This document shows, one piece after another, positions 1-12,100 of a stretch of 64,000 nt of DNA. Below the pieces are notes generated by a model. That model had not been told where the DNA came from. It was given only the letters and a program-made list of their open reading frames with translations, and did no database searches. Position 1 is the first letter of the stretch; each line of letters opens with the position of its first letter. A program made the translations under genes and the position numbers. This DNA comes from Strobilurus pachycystidiatus (Eukaryota > Basidiomycota > Agaricomycetes > Agaricales > Physalacriaceae), in assembly GCA_019915135.1 (NCBI GenBank), contig JAHLMK010000003.1, forward strand, positions 1,302,001 to 1,366,000. The letters run 5' to 3'.

Positions 1-1282
1 TGCTAAAGGAGTTTGGTGGTTAGCCGGTTCATCCAAACACGCTATCTTCAAGCCTCTTTGTCGCTGTGTGTGATGGTAGTACCGGGTCAAACAATGGCCA
101 CGCGTGGCTCGAATGAGAATAGACCATTTCTGGTTTGGAAGGTTTGATAAACGCCACTGTTTTGTACCAAGACCATAACGCCCAGCATCTTCATGCCTTG
201 CTACGACACTTCTCGTCCAGCTGCCCCCCACCCCGTTGCTCAAGCGAGTTTGCCTTTGCCTGTGATACAGGATGCGGATATTGAACAACCAACCAGTGTA
301 TCTCACCCGGCGACGCTGCACAGTCAAGGGTCACTGTCCAACTCTCATTCGCAAAGCAGGTCTGTCGTAATTTTACTTTGTTTGGTTGACATATGTGCTG
401 AGCTCGTGTAGGCCAGATGTGCGCTGCTAACTCTCGTATTCTGGTACAAGAGAGTAAAAACAATGAGTCCCTCAAAGCATTCATGGCAATTTAAGGTAGA
501 AGGTGTTCTCCGTCATGGATGATCCATTCGAAGCGACTACGTTGCACAGGGCTGGAGGTTTCTGAGGATGTTGACAAGGCAATACTGTTGACGATCTATT
601 CTATGCGGGTAGGTTTTCAGAGGTGTTCTTGGTGTTTTTCTGCTCAAAGCGTTATCTCTTGTTCGGGTAGATAGCGATCTAGACTCGACGCCAGTCGCTT
701 CACCAATCCCGTTTGATTGACCCTCTGGCCAAGCTACTTGATCGACTGTCATCGAGCATCTTGTTGGCGAACGTCTGGCCTCGAGACTAATAGCAATCGT
801 CTGCGCCAATACGCTAACTCTGGCATCGATCGTGAGTGTGGCTGGCAACGGCGATGCGACTGGTGATATGGATGACGGTGTACTACGCTAGTGCGTACAA
901 CCCCTCCTCATTTATTCTTGTTCTTGTTTGTTGACAATACGTAGACACGCCGGCTCCATCAGCAAGTTCTCCCGAAAACTGTTCGCGACTTTTTCAACTG
1001 TTCCCCTGCCTAATCTTGTCCGAACAGCCGAACGGCTAACAGTTGAACAGTTAGGTCAATTCGGGCGAAAAGTTCGTCGCCAATCTCAACGAACAGTCGA
1101 AAAGTTTGTGGATGAGATGTGTTCCCTCGCGCATTTTCCCATTAATTACTCGTGTGATTAGAACACTCTATGTACGGGACAAAAATGTAGTGTAAAAGTA
1201 ATGTAAAACGAACGTAAATTGTAAGGATTGTACACTGCTCGGCAGTGCTCGCGGTCTACAGCGACGAAATCGGGACGCCAAT
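1..1282. other. No supportable gene
   Basis: No reading frame here shows a recognisable domain or a convincing exon chain. The only structure I see is a cluster of repeated CTGTTC/GAACAG words between about 970 and 1110, which can pair in several ways. The rest looks like intergenic or decayed sequence. Confidence 0.4.
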
Positions 1283-3268
1283 CTAGGGCTCGTCTCCGGA
1301 CATTTTGACATCTGAAGCGGCGGAGACTGGGCTGGTGGGGATGTGGATTGTATATGTAGCGGCGTCAAAGACAAGGGGAATGGGCGGCAAGGCATCGTCA
1401 TCCGCTTCGTCCGTGACAGTCTGCGGGCGAGAAATGTTGGGGAAAGCGACGATTCGCTCTAAAGCCCTCGAGGAGAATTGCTCGGCTGCCTGGATGAAAC
1501 GGAGAACATCGTCGCTGACGTTAGCTTGTGAGGATCTGTCCTTCTTTTCGTTGCTCTGGACCAAGTAGCCCGTTAAGAACATCCGGTAGGCACGCATAAT
1601 CTGGAATAAAACATCAGCGACATGGCAGATGAAGAGACAAACAGGAACGCACCGCTGCCGCCGCCAAACCAAAGGCGCCGAACGGGAATCCATAGTCAAA
1701 CAACTGGTTCACGTAGGCAGCTCTTCACTGCCACTTCCATCACATAGCGGAGAGCAGATGACTCCTCTAAGCCGTGTGGTTTCTACAAGAAGATGAGTGT
1801 CACTAAGTAGGAGGAGAATAGTAGATAATATTAACAGACCGTGTAGCCCGGTTGACCTGGCGTGACATTCTCAGGCGACGGATCCCGGTAGAATGCAGGC
1901 CCATCGAGTTGAAGAGCATAGTGACAGTATTGAATGCGAACACCAACGTCGGTAGAATCTTTGTGACTGAACTGGCGTGTTACAAACTCGCAAGCGATCG
2001 TTGCAAAGAGCGCCCGCTTTTCGGTGCATCGGTCGTAGCTCTGAATGTGCCTCGTCAAGGAGTTTCAAGAAGGATAGGCGGCACATACCATTTCAATGAT
2101 ATTATCTGCTGTGCTAAATACATAGCTACTATGTCCTGGTTCCACCGCTTCAAGGACCTCTTTGATAACCGTATTGATGCCTGTCTTGGTGAAGTCGCCG
2201 CCGAAGGGTACCTTGGATGAGAGAAGATAGTGCTGAAGTGTTGGGAGAAGAGTCTTGGGCCACACGCTGCTCAGGAATGCAGGAAGCTTTTGGGTTATAT
2301 CGATGTCATCACCTGTGATAACCGTGCTTTCATGACTTGGCAAAAAGACATCGCGCTTGCGCTTGGCGAGGAATGGCATGCGACCTGGGGTTCCTAGATG
2401 AAGCGGTGTAGGAGTACTCGGTGGAATAGGGATAGGCGTCAAGTTCGCTTGGCCTTGCCTTTCTTCGAGGCCGGCGCCGGAGTCTCAGAGACTTGGCCAA
2501 CGAGCTGTCGAGGCCGTGAAGAAATGAAATAATACAAGTAATTGGCACACACCTTTCGAACCCGAGTGCTCTTTCCCTTTGGTGTCGGAGCGACATCCTC
2601 ATCGCTGTCTGGAAGACCTTTGACGCTGTTTGACCGTCGAAGTTTGACGTTTGGGGCCAATGCACTCGGCAACTTCGATTGACGAGGAAGAGGACGAAAT
2701 TTCCAGTCACTGTGAAGTCCAGCTGTTCCTGCAGCAGTGGATGCAGATGGCTTGGCCTTGGGTTGGGGTCGAGGTCGAGGTCTGAAGAGAGGTAAGGAAC
2801 GAACAATGATTGTGAGAAAGATTTACCAAAGAATTATGTTGTGGAAGCAGTTGCCGCCAGCGTCTTGTGACTCTTGTCTTCTGCTACCTTCGACTGTTCC
2901 AGGAGATCCTCACGTTCCTTCCTATGTGCGTTCTTTGACTTGAATCAGCTCGATTGACAACATACCTTGCGCCGCCCGTCATCAGCATCCCCGACAAACT
3001 CCTCATCTTGGTCGTTGTCCTCGTGAGCTGGTACAAAATGCCTGACAACCCCAGCCTCATCGTCAGCATCCTCCCGAATTTGCTCTGCCTCAAGAAGAGC
3101 CAGACGGCGCCTGGCATCTGCAGCAGCCTGCTCCGCCTCGGCTTGTGCTTCCTCCATCCTCTGCTTCTCCTCAGCTACCTCGGCAGCACTGCGACGGAGT
3201 CGAGGCTGGTTAGACTCTCCCAAGTATGCCGGCTTCGCACGCATAGCTCGAACAGGGCGCGACGGCAT
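1283..3268 (-). CDS. Uncharacterised agaricomycete protein, DUF6532-like, multi-exon
   Basis: Function unknown. From the 5' end on the minus strand: a basic, Ala/Glu-rich coiled-coil-like start (from MPSRPVRAMRAKPA at 3268, then a repetitive EEAQAEAEQAAADARRR stretch), an acidic run (EDNDQDEEFVGDADD), a Pro/Lys-rich linker (about 2560-2790), then a folded region with PAFLSSVWPKTLLPTLQHYL (about 2270). Near 1690-1720 the reading is YVNQLFDYGFPFGAFGLAAAA, and after a 50-base intron it continues AYRMFLTGYLVQ. That order matches my memory of the DUF6532 family, which is expanded in agaricomycetes. Introns use GT..AG. Frames do not join cleanly near 2435-2450 or 1720-1850, so either my splicing is wrong or the gene is damaged. 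The start could also lie upstream, because the frame is open to 3529. Confidence 0.5.
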
Positions 3269-4399
3269 TTCTGCTGCAGGCAGCGGCGGCGTAATGCACT
3301 GTCGTTTCGACCCTTGTTTGGTATCGTCGCCGGTCTCTGACTCGGAATGATCCAAGCTCGCAGTGGGGTCGGTTTTCTCTACACTGGCGAGCTCCCGGCC
3401 GGAACACCACCCGCATGGATGACTGAGACGTACGAACTCATCGCACGGAACAGCCGGGATGTCCTCCTCCATCAATTGGCCGGTGACGACTTTCGTGACA
3501 ACGTGAACTTCCAGCCATACCACTGCCATACCGGCAGTTCCAGCCCGATGGTCAACGAGTATGGTCCAATCTCATGTCCGCGGACTGGGCTTGAAAACAA
3601 GCTGTAAGTTCTTCGCGGCTGTTGCGACTTGAGCTCACTTTGTATACTCCAGGACAAAATCTGCATAAGCGAAGGGATGGATGGCATCATGCTCCTTCCG
3701 GTCATCGCAGGAGGTGATAAGACAACGGTCTCAGTCGCCACCGGATGCAAGAATACCATCCAGTCTATCAATTCCCAGGCAATCTGACGAATACGGTTCG
3801 TCGTGGTCGTGGTCTTGGCGTTCTTCCGACAGCTTTCCTAGATGAAGAAGACAAATTCGTGAACCGTCAAGAGTGAGCTGAACTGTATTCAAGCAGCATT
3901 TTCTTTCTAACATCATCGCAGCATCGAAAAAGCAGCGCAAGAAGCAAAGTTACCAAACCTTTGTCCTCCAGCTCTTTCACGCCTGCTTGGCTGCCGTATC
4001 TGAGCCACCTCGGTATGGAATGACTACACCGGAAGCTGTTCGCTGTCCTGATGGACATTTTCGCCGTGCGGCCTACTCGCTTGGCCCATATATCGCTGAC
4101 TACCCGGAGCAAGTCTAGCTGAGTGCCGTCGACGGTCGTTCAAAACCGATGCCCAAAGTGAGTTCACATTCTCGTGGTATATCTTGGTCTCATTACTGTC
4201 AGGCGTACTGCTCGACCTGACAATCTCGACGGCAATCGCACAGCTGTTCGCCGGACACGGGCACTTAAAGGGTTTCGAATCCGTCGTTTTGATCCTGGTA
4301 TTCTGTGGAGTGACTACGGTATCAGGTCAGACGTTACGGTAAGCTCTGTTCTCCAGACGATGCTTCGTCTTTCTAACGCTATTATTCTTTTTATGCCAG

Positions 4400-5528
4400 C
4401 ACCGGTTATTGCAATCCATCGGTTACACTGACGTGGACGTGCGGCAGTGAGCTCTTCATGCCTCTTGCTGCCCAACGTATCTTGGCCAACTGACTTGTAT
4501 GTTTAGCCAACTGCAACGGGAACCCAAGCTTCCAGCCAGTCGCCTCCGGAGGAAACGTCGACAGCGTGCAATTCCGGTTTGTTGGATATGACCCGACTCT
4601 CAAATCCGTCATTGTCTCTCATCAAGGAACTGATACGAGTGAAATGTAAAGTCCCTGCGCCATTCAAATGTTTGTATCGTCTAAAATGAGATGACAGATT
4701 GCCGCTCATCACTGACAGCTCGATTATTCTCGAGGACCTGGACTCGACTCTGTTCCCTGGTATTAGCACGAGCGTCAAGGTTCACAGTGGCTTCGCAGGG
4801 GCCCAGGCGGCGTGAGTTTCAATGGCCTGCATGGTCGCGAATTTAATTGGACGCTGGTATAGTACTGCCACTAGCGTATTGGCAGCAGTCAAGAGCGCCA
4901 TGTCGACTCACTTCACGTCCACGGTCACTGTTGTCGGACATTCCCTTGATGGTGCCATCGCTCTCATCGACGGTATATATCTCCATCTCAGCCTTCCGGC
5001 TGCTACGGTTTCTGTCATTTCCTACGGATTGCCTCGAGTACGCCTCCTCGCGTCCGAGTCGGATATCCTCTCGGTTGCTCACCTTATGTACCCCAGGTCG
5101 GTAATCAGGCCTGGGCTGATTATGTCGACGCCCACTTGACTGTGTCGCACGTGAACAACAGGGAAGATGTCGTTCCTATCCTACCTGGTTCGTCACCACA
5201 TTTATCTTCCTGTTGGCATCCCAGACTAACTTGATGCAGGCATGTTTTTAGGATACCATCACCCTTCTGGCAAAAAGCACATCCTGGACTCGCTGGCATG
5301 GGCGGCGTGCCCAGGTAAGTATCGACACTCGATACAATGTTGCTCGTACAGTGGTTGATGTTTTCTCTGGTAGGACAAGACTATGAGTCCACTGAATGTT
5401 CAACTGGTGATGTCCCGAACATCTTCGAGGGAGACACGAGCGACCACGATGGTATGTATCCTCCTAACTCGGGGAACGGTTCTAACCTCACTACAGGACC
5501 GTATGATGGAGTTGAAATGGATTGCTAA
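4400..5528 (+). CDS. Fungal class 3 (triacylglycerol) lipase; altered nucleophile motif, 5' exon unresolved
   Basis: Secreted lipases of this family hydrolyse ester bonds with a Ser-Asp-His triad. Spliced exons read TGYCNPSVTLTWTCGTNCNG, then VASGGNVDSVQFRFVGYDP and VIVSHQGTDTSE. The nucleophile segment follows at 4927-4965 as VTVVGHSLDGAIALID, then YGLPRVGNQAWADYVDAH, NNREDVVPILPG and GYHHPSGKKHI. The tail is DHDGPYDGVEMDC, whose His is the expected catalytic one. Introns begin at 4447, about 4640, 4813, about 5039 and three more towards the stop, all GT..AG with frame kept. The family motif is GHSLG; here the fifth residue is Asp (codon GAT), which should harm the oxyanion turn. I could not find a signal-peptide exon upstream of 4400. 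It may be a recently disabled paralogue. Confidence 0.8.
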
Positions 5529-6702
5529 AGCAGTCTTTCTCGCAGGACAGCTATATATCAACTGCTATCGATAGTTGCTCTTTCGATCATGATTCCGATT
5601 CGAGGAAACATAAAGTCATACCAGGGGATCTGCAGATAAACGTCTCTTGCATCAATAGATCGATTGTTTGGCACTTTTGAGTTGCGCCGACATATGAATT
5701 CCTCAAGGCAGACCGTACTTTACACCTTTGTGGTCTGCTTCCAGGTAGCAGTCGGTCAAGTACTCGTCGATTGGCTACCGTTCTAGCGCACTGCTCCGCC
5801 TCTACAACTGCTAATGCCGTTGAATGAGCTGCCATAAACCTCGGCGCGACCGACACTATCGCAGACCTCTCAAGCTCTGCTCCACATACCAGACGCTTAC
5901 GGTTCACGTTATTTCCTTGGGTCTTAACAAGGTTTCACGCGCGAATGAAAGGCGAGCCTTCATTTCTTCTGTAGTACTGATCCTTTGCAGATGAGTATAG
6001 TTTTACGGCCGCTTCCGTAACTCGTTGATCATGGCTATATAGCTCTGAATCAAAGAACGATCTAGACCTTCGTACTAGGTGTCGTTATCTGTACGTGGTT
6101 ACGCCACTTCTGCTCTTACTGACGCCCCAGTCCTGCAGGGGATTCTCGATATGTGGGTAGAGTCGTTTCGTAGATCTCAACTCAGGACGTGGCGTCGCCG
6201 TGAGTACAATTCCCGACTTGGGCGCGGGTTCAGGCTGCGGGTCTGCACTAAATTTGAACTTTGCTATTATAGTCTTGACTGCCTCGCATGGGCCTGACTA
6301 CATGTTACTCATATGAACTCATCGAATATGATGAATCCGTACCCTTGACATTGAGATGGTTGCCAGCTGAGCGCGTAGACACCATAGACTTCCTATGAAA
6401 CAGGAAACCAGGTCGTGTTCAACACGTTCATCCGAAATAACATATCTTTTTTGATGAGAGAAAGGAAGAGTCCGGGGAGTCCGTTTAATCAATTTGAAAT
6501 GAGAAATACCGACATGGGGTATGTAATCGCGATTATGCATTGATCTTCCTTACCGTCATCTCTCTCGCTGGTCTGCCCGCCTTCCCGCCCATTTCACCGC
6601 AGAATAGGGCGCAGTCTAGACCAAACGACCAGCAACATACTGGCGTACCAGAAGCCTGGTAAACGACCCCCGGTCAGCCCGCAGCCGGTGACTTGACGGA
6701 CA
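5529..6702. other. No supportable gene
   Basis: About 1.2 kb between the lipase stop and the RhoGEF start. Short frames exist on both strands but none shows a domain, and I see no repeats or RNA gene. Confidence 0.4.
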
Positions 6703-9108
6703 ATGTCGTCCTCCAATGTCAGACAGCGCTCTAGCTCGCCCATCGACCAGGATCTGCAGCAGTTGTACGGACAGGTGTGGGCAGGGCTCGCGACGGAAGA
6801 TCCGCCGCCGTCGGCTGTTTCGACAGACAAGGACATCGACACAATACAGCGTATATGGCGAAGACAATGACCGTGACTACCCTTCGAAAATGCACAGTAT
6901 GTGGCTGCTCTTTGGGTAAGAGAGCCGCGCTGACCGCCCCCTACAGCACCGCAGACGGCCAAGGCAGCTCGCAGGACGGCGTCGCCCCCAGCGATCAATG
7001 GCCGAAGATACGAGTCGAGCTGTGCGTTATCCGCTCGGCGATTACTGTCCGTGACTAACTGCAGAACCAGCGCCGTACACTCTCCCGCATCACGTCCTCA
7101 GCGGAACACACCATCACCATCACCTGTGAATGCCAGCATCAATGGCGGTGCTCGTAGACTGCCGCCCACGCCTGGACTACATTCCTCCTCTCCCTCCATC
7201 ACCATGCCTGAGCCGGAGGTCTACGACGCCCGCCCAACCCACGTTCACCGCCAGAGCGATTCCAGCGGAGATGCGCGCCATGAATCCTACTCGTCTACGA
7301 AGAGCGATCTGCTACGGAAAGCCACGGGAAATCAGGCCCAGCGCAGCGCGAGTAACAGGCGCCTACCCGAACCTCCCGTGGTGCAGGTCTCCCGGCGTCC
7401 CCCAGGCCGACCAGCTCCAGCTCACGGCACGAGCCAGTGTGGGAACCAGTATACGAGACACTTTCCGCTTACGACCGGGATTCTCTCCGCAGTCACGAAT
7501 TGCGTCGAGAACACCTTCATCCCCACACCGGACTAGATGTACCTGCTTTGACAATGGACAGACACCCTAGCGGTGACCACATACACGACCAGTACGCTGT
7601 TCATGGCCGGTACGACTCGTATACCAGCGTACAGCCAGGCCCTGGACCTAGCTACATGCTGAACTCGGAACCAGCGGACTATTTTGACACCGATCCCCGG
7701 AACGGCAGGGCTTCTTTGGACCTCTGCCTCATCTTCATCTTTCGTCTCCTCCCCCGCCCCTCCTCCTCCTCCTCCCAAAGTCTACTATGTCCCTCACCCC
7801 GAACCGCTGAATCCACAGATCAGTACTTGGACGCCGGACCGAGCAATGTCATTCGGCGACCCAGCGAGATGCTTCGCGACATCGCCAACTTCTCCCATTC
7901 CCAGGACTACGATGGCGATGATACAGGGGAGTCCTGGGAGGATGAGGATGAATGCGAGGAAAACTTTGTCAACTTCTCTCTCCTCTCGCATCTTGCCGTA
8001 CAGCTCAAGGACAAGGTCCCAAGAGGGACATATGTCAAGGGCAGCATACCTTATCCACGAGCCTTCACGGGTAAAGACATCGTGTCCACGATCCAGTCGC
8101 TGATACAACGGGAGCTTGCCATCAACCTACGCATGTCAACAAATGATCACCGCGCGGTGCTACAAGTCGCCCAAAGTTTGCAGAGCCAACTGTACTTTTA
8201 CGAAGTCAAATGGGCGGGTGTGTACTGCAGGATGGGGTGGAAGATGTGTTCATGTTCTTGGATGACCGCGTGGGCTCGTCGGACGCGCCGCCAGTGAGCG
8301 AGGAGCTGCCCACCGGCGTCATGACAATGCTCACAAAGTGCTATGTTGCGACTTGTGTGGACGATGCACCATGTTACTCCTACTCATGTCCACGGCGGGG
8401 AACGTCTATCCTCGGTCCCGTCAGCAATGGTCCCGCTGAGCAGGCACCGAAAGAGGAGAAACCTGATTGGCCAACGACAGTCCCGGAGGAGGTACTGAAA
8501 ACGCTTCCACAGAGCGAAATCAACCGTCAGACCATCATCCTCAAGATCATCAACCAGGAGGAACAGTATCTGCAGGACCTCGACACTGTGGAGAACGACT
8601 GTATTTGTCCTCTGCGCCGTGCGAGCCCGCCCATCATCTCGCCGCCGTCCAAGCTTGAGGACTCTATTGATGCGGTGTTCGGGAACATTCTGGATTTGCG
8701 CGAGTGCAATCGGCGGTTGTTGGAGGTGATGTATGTGCGGCAGAGGGAGCAGCAGTATGTCATCCAGCGGATTGGCGATGTGTTTCTGGAGGCGGCGACG
8801 GAGTTTAGGTTGGCGTACCCGATCTATATTGGGCGCTATCCTTTGGCGGAGAAGAGGCTCAAGGAGGAGGAGGAGAGTAATACTGAGTTGATGCGGTTCC
8901 TCGAGGTTCGTTTGCCTCTTTTATTCCAATGTGAAGACAATTCTAAACTAAACGTATCGTTTAGCAATGCGCAAGACAAACCACCAAGGAAGGCGGCGAG
9001 AAAATCTACCTCAACCTGAAGCATTTATTGAATCGGCCGTCGGAGCATTTGCAGAAGTATCCCGTCTTTCTCGAGGCGATATACCACGAGACGGCGCATG
9101 GGAACCCC
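6703..9108 (+). pseudogene. Rom-type RhoGEF, 5' part: disordered N-terminus, DEP domain, first DH domain
   Basis: RhoGEFs of this type load GTP on Rho1 in cell-wall integrity signalling. Proposed start MSSSNVRQRSSSPIDQDLQQ, followed by Pro/Ser-rich low-complexity sequence (about 7050-7850). Then comes a DEP domain at 7970-8210 (FSLLSHLAVQLKDKVPRGTY to SLQSQLYFYEVKW), then VLQDGVEDVFMFLDDRV. The first DH domain is at about 8515-9105 (INRQTIILKIINQEEQYLQD, FGNILDLRECNRRLLEVMYV, LNRPSEHLQKYPVFLEAIYH). One base is missing at about 8213 between KW and GGCVLQDG, which shifts the frame. The coding sequence stops making sense right after HETAHGNP at 9108, where UTP10-derived DNA begins. The same gene resumes at 15453. 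Pseudogene status is inferred from the frameshifts and the interruption. Confidence 0.8.
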
Positions 9109-12100
9109 TCTCAGATAAGACTGTCGCGACCGTTACGGGAATCTCGTATGTCAATTTGCCCACCCGATGATGTTTTCTGACTTTATTGCAGTGGTTTGTC
9201 TCAAGAACTCAACGTCGCCTGTGGGTGGGTCGGAATTGAAAAGTTCCTGAACCCGCTACTGCCTGGCCTAACACAAAAGTAGGATCTCCAATTTGTTAGT
9301 CGGACGGTGTCTGACGTACCCTTCAGGTTGGATGACAGCTCGGCCGTCGAGATCCTCGAGGCTCTCCTCATTTCCCCAAATCCACCCAAGGCGACGATTA
9401 AGCAGTTGACTGGATACCTCCTCGCGTTGGCAGTAGATTCGTCTGATGTCGTACTTCCCTCTCGTCGTCTGCTACAGCATGTACACCAGCGCTACCCGCC
9501 ATCCTTCATGATGCCATCGACGCGACCTCAGAAGATAACGAAGCATTGCAGAGCAGCTTAGAACAGTTGATTGTTTCCTTGTCGATGGTACGCATCCCTC
9601 TGGTAGATTCTGAGCCAACCACTCACTGACTCTATCCAGAATCAGTCTTACGGGGAGGCGAGCGACAAAGACAACGCCGACATGCTTGTGGCAGCTACAA
9701 GTGCTGACTCCAAAGTTCGTGCAATCGCGACGAAAACCCTGCTCGCCAAGCTCGAGGAGAATACACTATCGGAGGTTGAAGAGGTAATGTGGATCACAGA
9801 AGTTCCCGCTGATCGTACTCACTTCGTTCTAGAAATCCGCACGTTCAGCACTCCTCGCTAGGACTCAAGACACCGACTCGTCCGTCCTCGAAGCGCTGTA
9901 CTCTAAACCCGCAGTGATCCTACCCATTCTCCTAGAGCAGTCGACGAAGTACTTGACAGAACTCTCGACTTTACTCCAGAACTCGAAGCCCAAACGCCCG
10001 GTGCTCAAAGCACATCTCACTTCCCTCACGACCCACTTCTGTCAGAAGGCCGGCTCACAGACGGTCTTTCACTTGATCCTGTTCCCGCTCATGTTGTATT
10101 CGAAACCAAGGCAACACAGCGTGGAGTTGGTGTGGGATGCGATTGAGAAGAACTTGCCGAAGACTGGAGCGGGCTCATACGAAGTGTTGAATGGATGTGG
10201 GGAGATCTGGGCGGCGACGAAGGCTGATAGTGCCACAGACGTCCAGGAGAAGCTGGCCACGTTTAACATGACAATTGCTTCGCGGATTGCGGAGAATATC
10301 TTGGCCTCCAACAATTTCACATCTCACGTTGACGAGCTGGTCGTCAAGTTGAACAACGCCAATGCGCATATCCGCCTACTCGCCTCTGTCGTCGCTCGTG
10401 CCCTTCTTCGTCGTCTGACTGGCGAGCACCAGGTTGCCACAGCACTCAAGATCGTCCAAACGCTTGATCTAGATCAGGTTTCGAAACTCGAAGACCCTTC
10501 TTCGGATGTACCGGAGTTGCGGGAGGTGCGCCAAATCATCTTAGTTTTGCTCTTGTAAACTTACTTCCTGCTTCAGCACATCGATGACACGAAGCTTGGT
10601 AAGAGCATCGCCACGAAACCTAACAGCAAGAATACTCTCTACTGGGTGCAAATATCTTTGGTGACGATAGCTGCCGAGGTCCAGTCACCAGAAGGGCTTG
10701 TCGTCAATTGGTTGGTGCAGCAGTCGACTGGAGTGAGTCTCTGTCCATCTCTTGGCTCTCACTAGCTTACTCTCAATTCCCAGGACACCACGAATGACCG
10801 CAAATATCGATACGTCACCCTCATGCGCACAATCTACCAAGCAGCGACTGCGTCTTCTGTGGCAATCATGATGAACACTCTCAGCGCCCTTTTCGCCAAC
10901 ATCCAAGACGACGCCCTCGCTTTCCTGACTGGCATCTGGTTGACTTGTTTGGAGGACGAGGACCTTGCAGCGCTAACGTTGAGTCACTGCGTTGCGTTGA
11001 TGGAAGCGTTCAAGTCCACTTCTTCGGCGGTCGATTTCCAAACTATCCTTCCCTCTCTCCTTGTCGCGTTGCAGTCATCAAGCCTCAAGATTCGCGACTC
11101 TGCTCTCCAGTGTCTCGCACCTATGTTGGAAAGTACGCAGGGCAAGTTGGAACGCGTGTACGCGTTTGATAGTATCTACGGTGCTAGTGCGAGTATGTGC
11201 TCATATGAGGCTGTCACAGAACGCACTTACTAACGATGCTGGCAGGTCAATTGCTGTACCTTTCTCAAGAGGATCTCACCAAGTACCTTGCCGCACTGGT
11301 TGCTCACCGGGATCATTACCTCCACGATCCTAGCTATGTTATCATCTTCCACCAAGAGTACTTGATGCAATCGAAGATTGACAAGCGGAAGGCAGCGGAG
11401 TGAGTTCCAGATAACCGTGCTCTGGCTATCAATCCTGACATACCAGCAGTCACAAACGCAGTGTTATTTCTTGCCTCTCGTCGCATGTGAACGCAGCGCC
11501 ATCGCTTTTGCGACATTCGCTTCTCAGGATTGTCACTCCGATCATCGATGATTCGAAGGCGACGATGCTCCAGCCTTGTGTGAAGGAACTTCTCTCAACG
11601 TCGCCGGAGACACTCCAGACCACTTACGGACACAACACTCCAAACTTCGTGGGCTTGGTCGCATCTGTGTTCGATATCACGGCCCATAAGGATCTGAGCA
11701 CTAACAAGGATGGCGTGTGGTCGTCGTACTGCGACCTTCTGGCGTACCTTGTCAAGTCCAGTATGTCGCTCACCGTCTGCTCTTCCCGCTTTCTGACAGT
11801 GTCGTAGCCTACCGTTCTGCGACGGCTCTTATACTCCAGCACCTCGAGCATGGTCTGTTCAAGGCCCTAACAGCTGACCGTCAATTTGAGCTTTGTGACC
11901 TTCTCCTGGAACTCAGCAATCTTGATCAAGACGTGGTACGTATTTGCCCAGGATGAACAATTTATCGCTCATCATATCAATAGCATTCGACTGTGACGAA
12001 AGTCCTTGTTGCTCTGTTGATTGAGCCCGTTCTCATCGACAAGCTGCTGCAAGCCTTCCAGCCGGATCCTGTCGACGCTCCTCCGGCCACTAAGCGTCCT

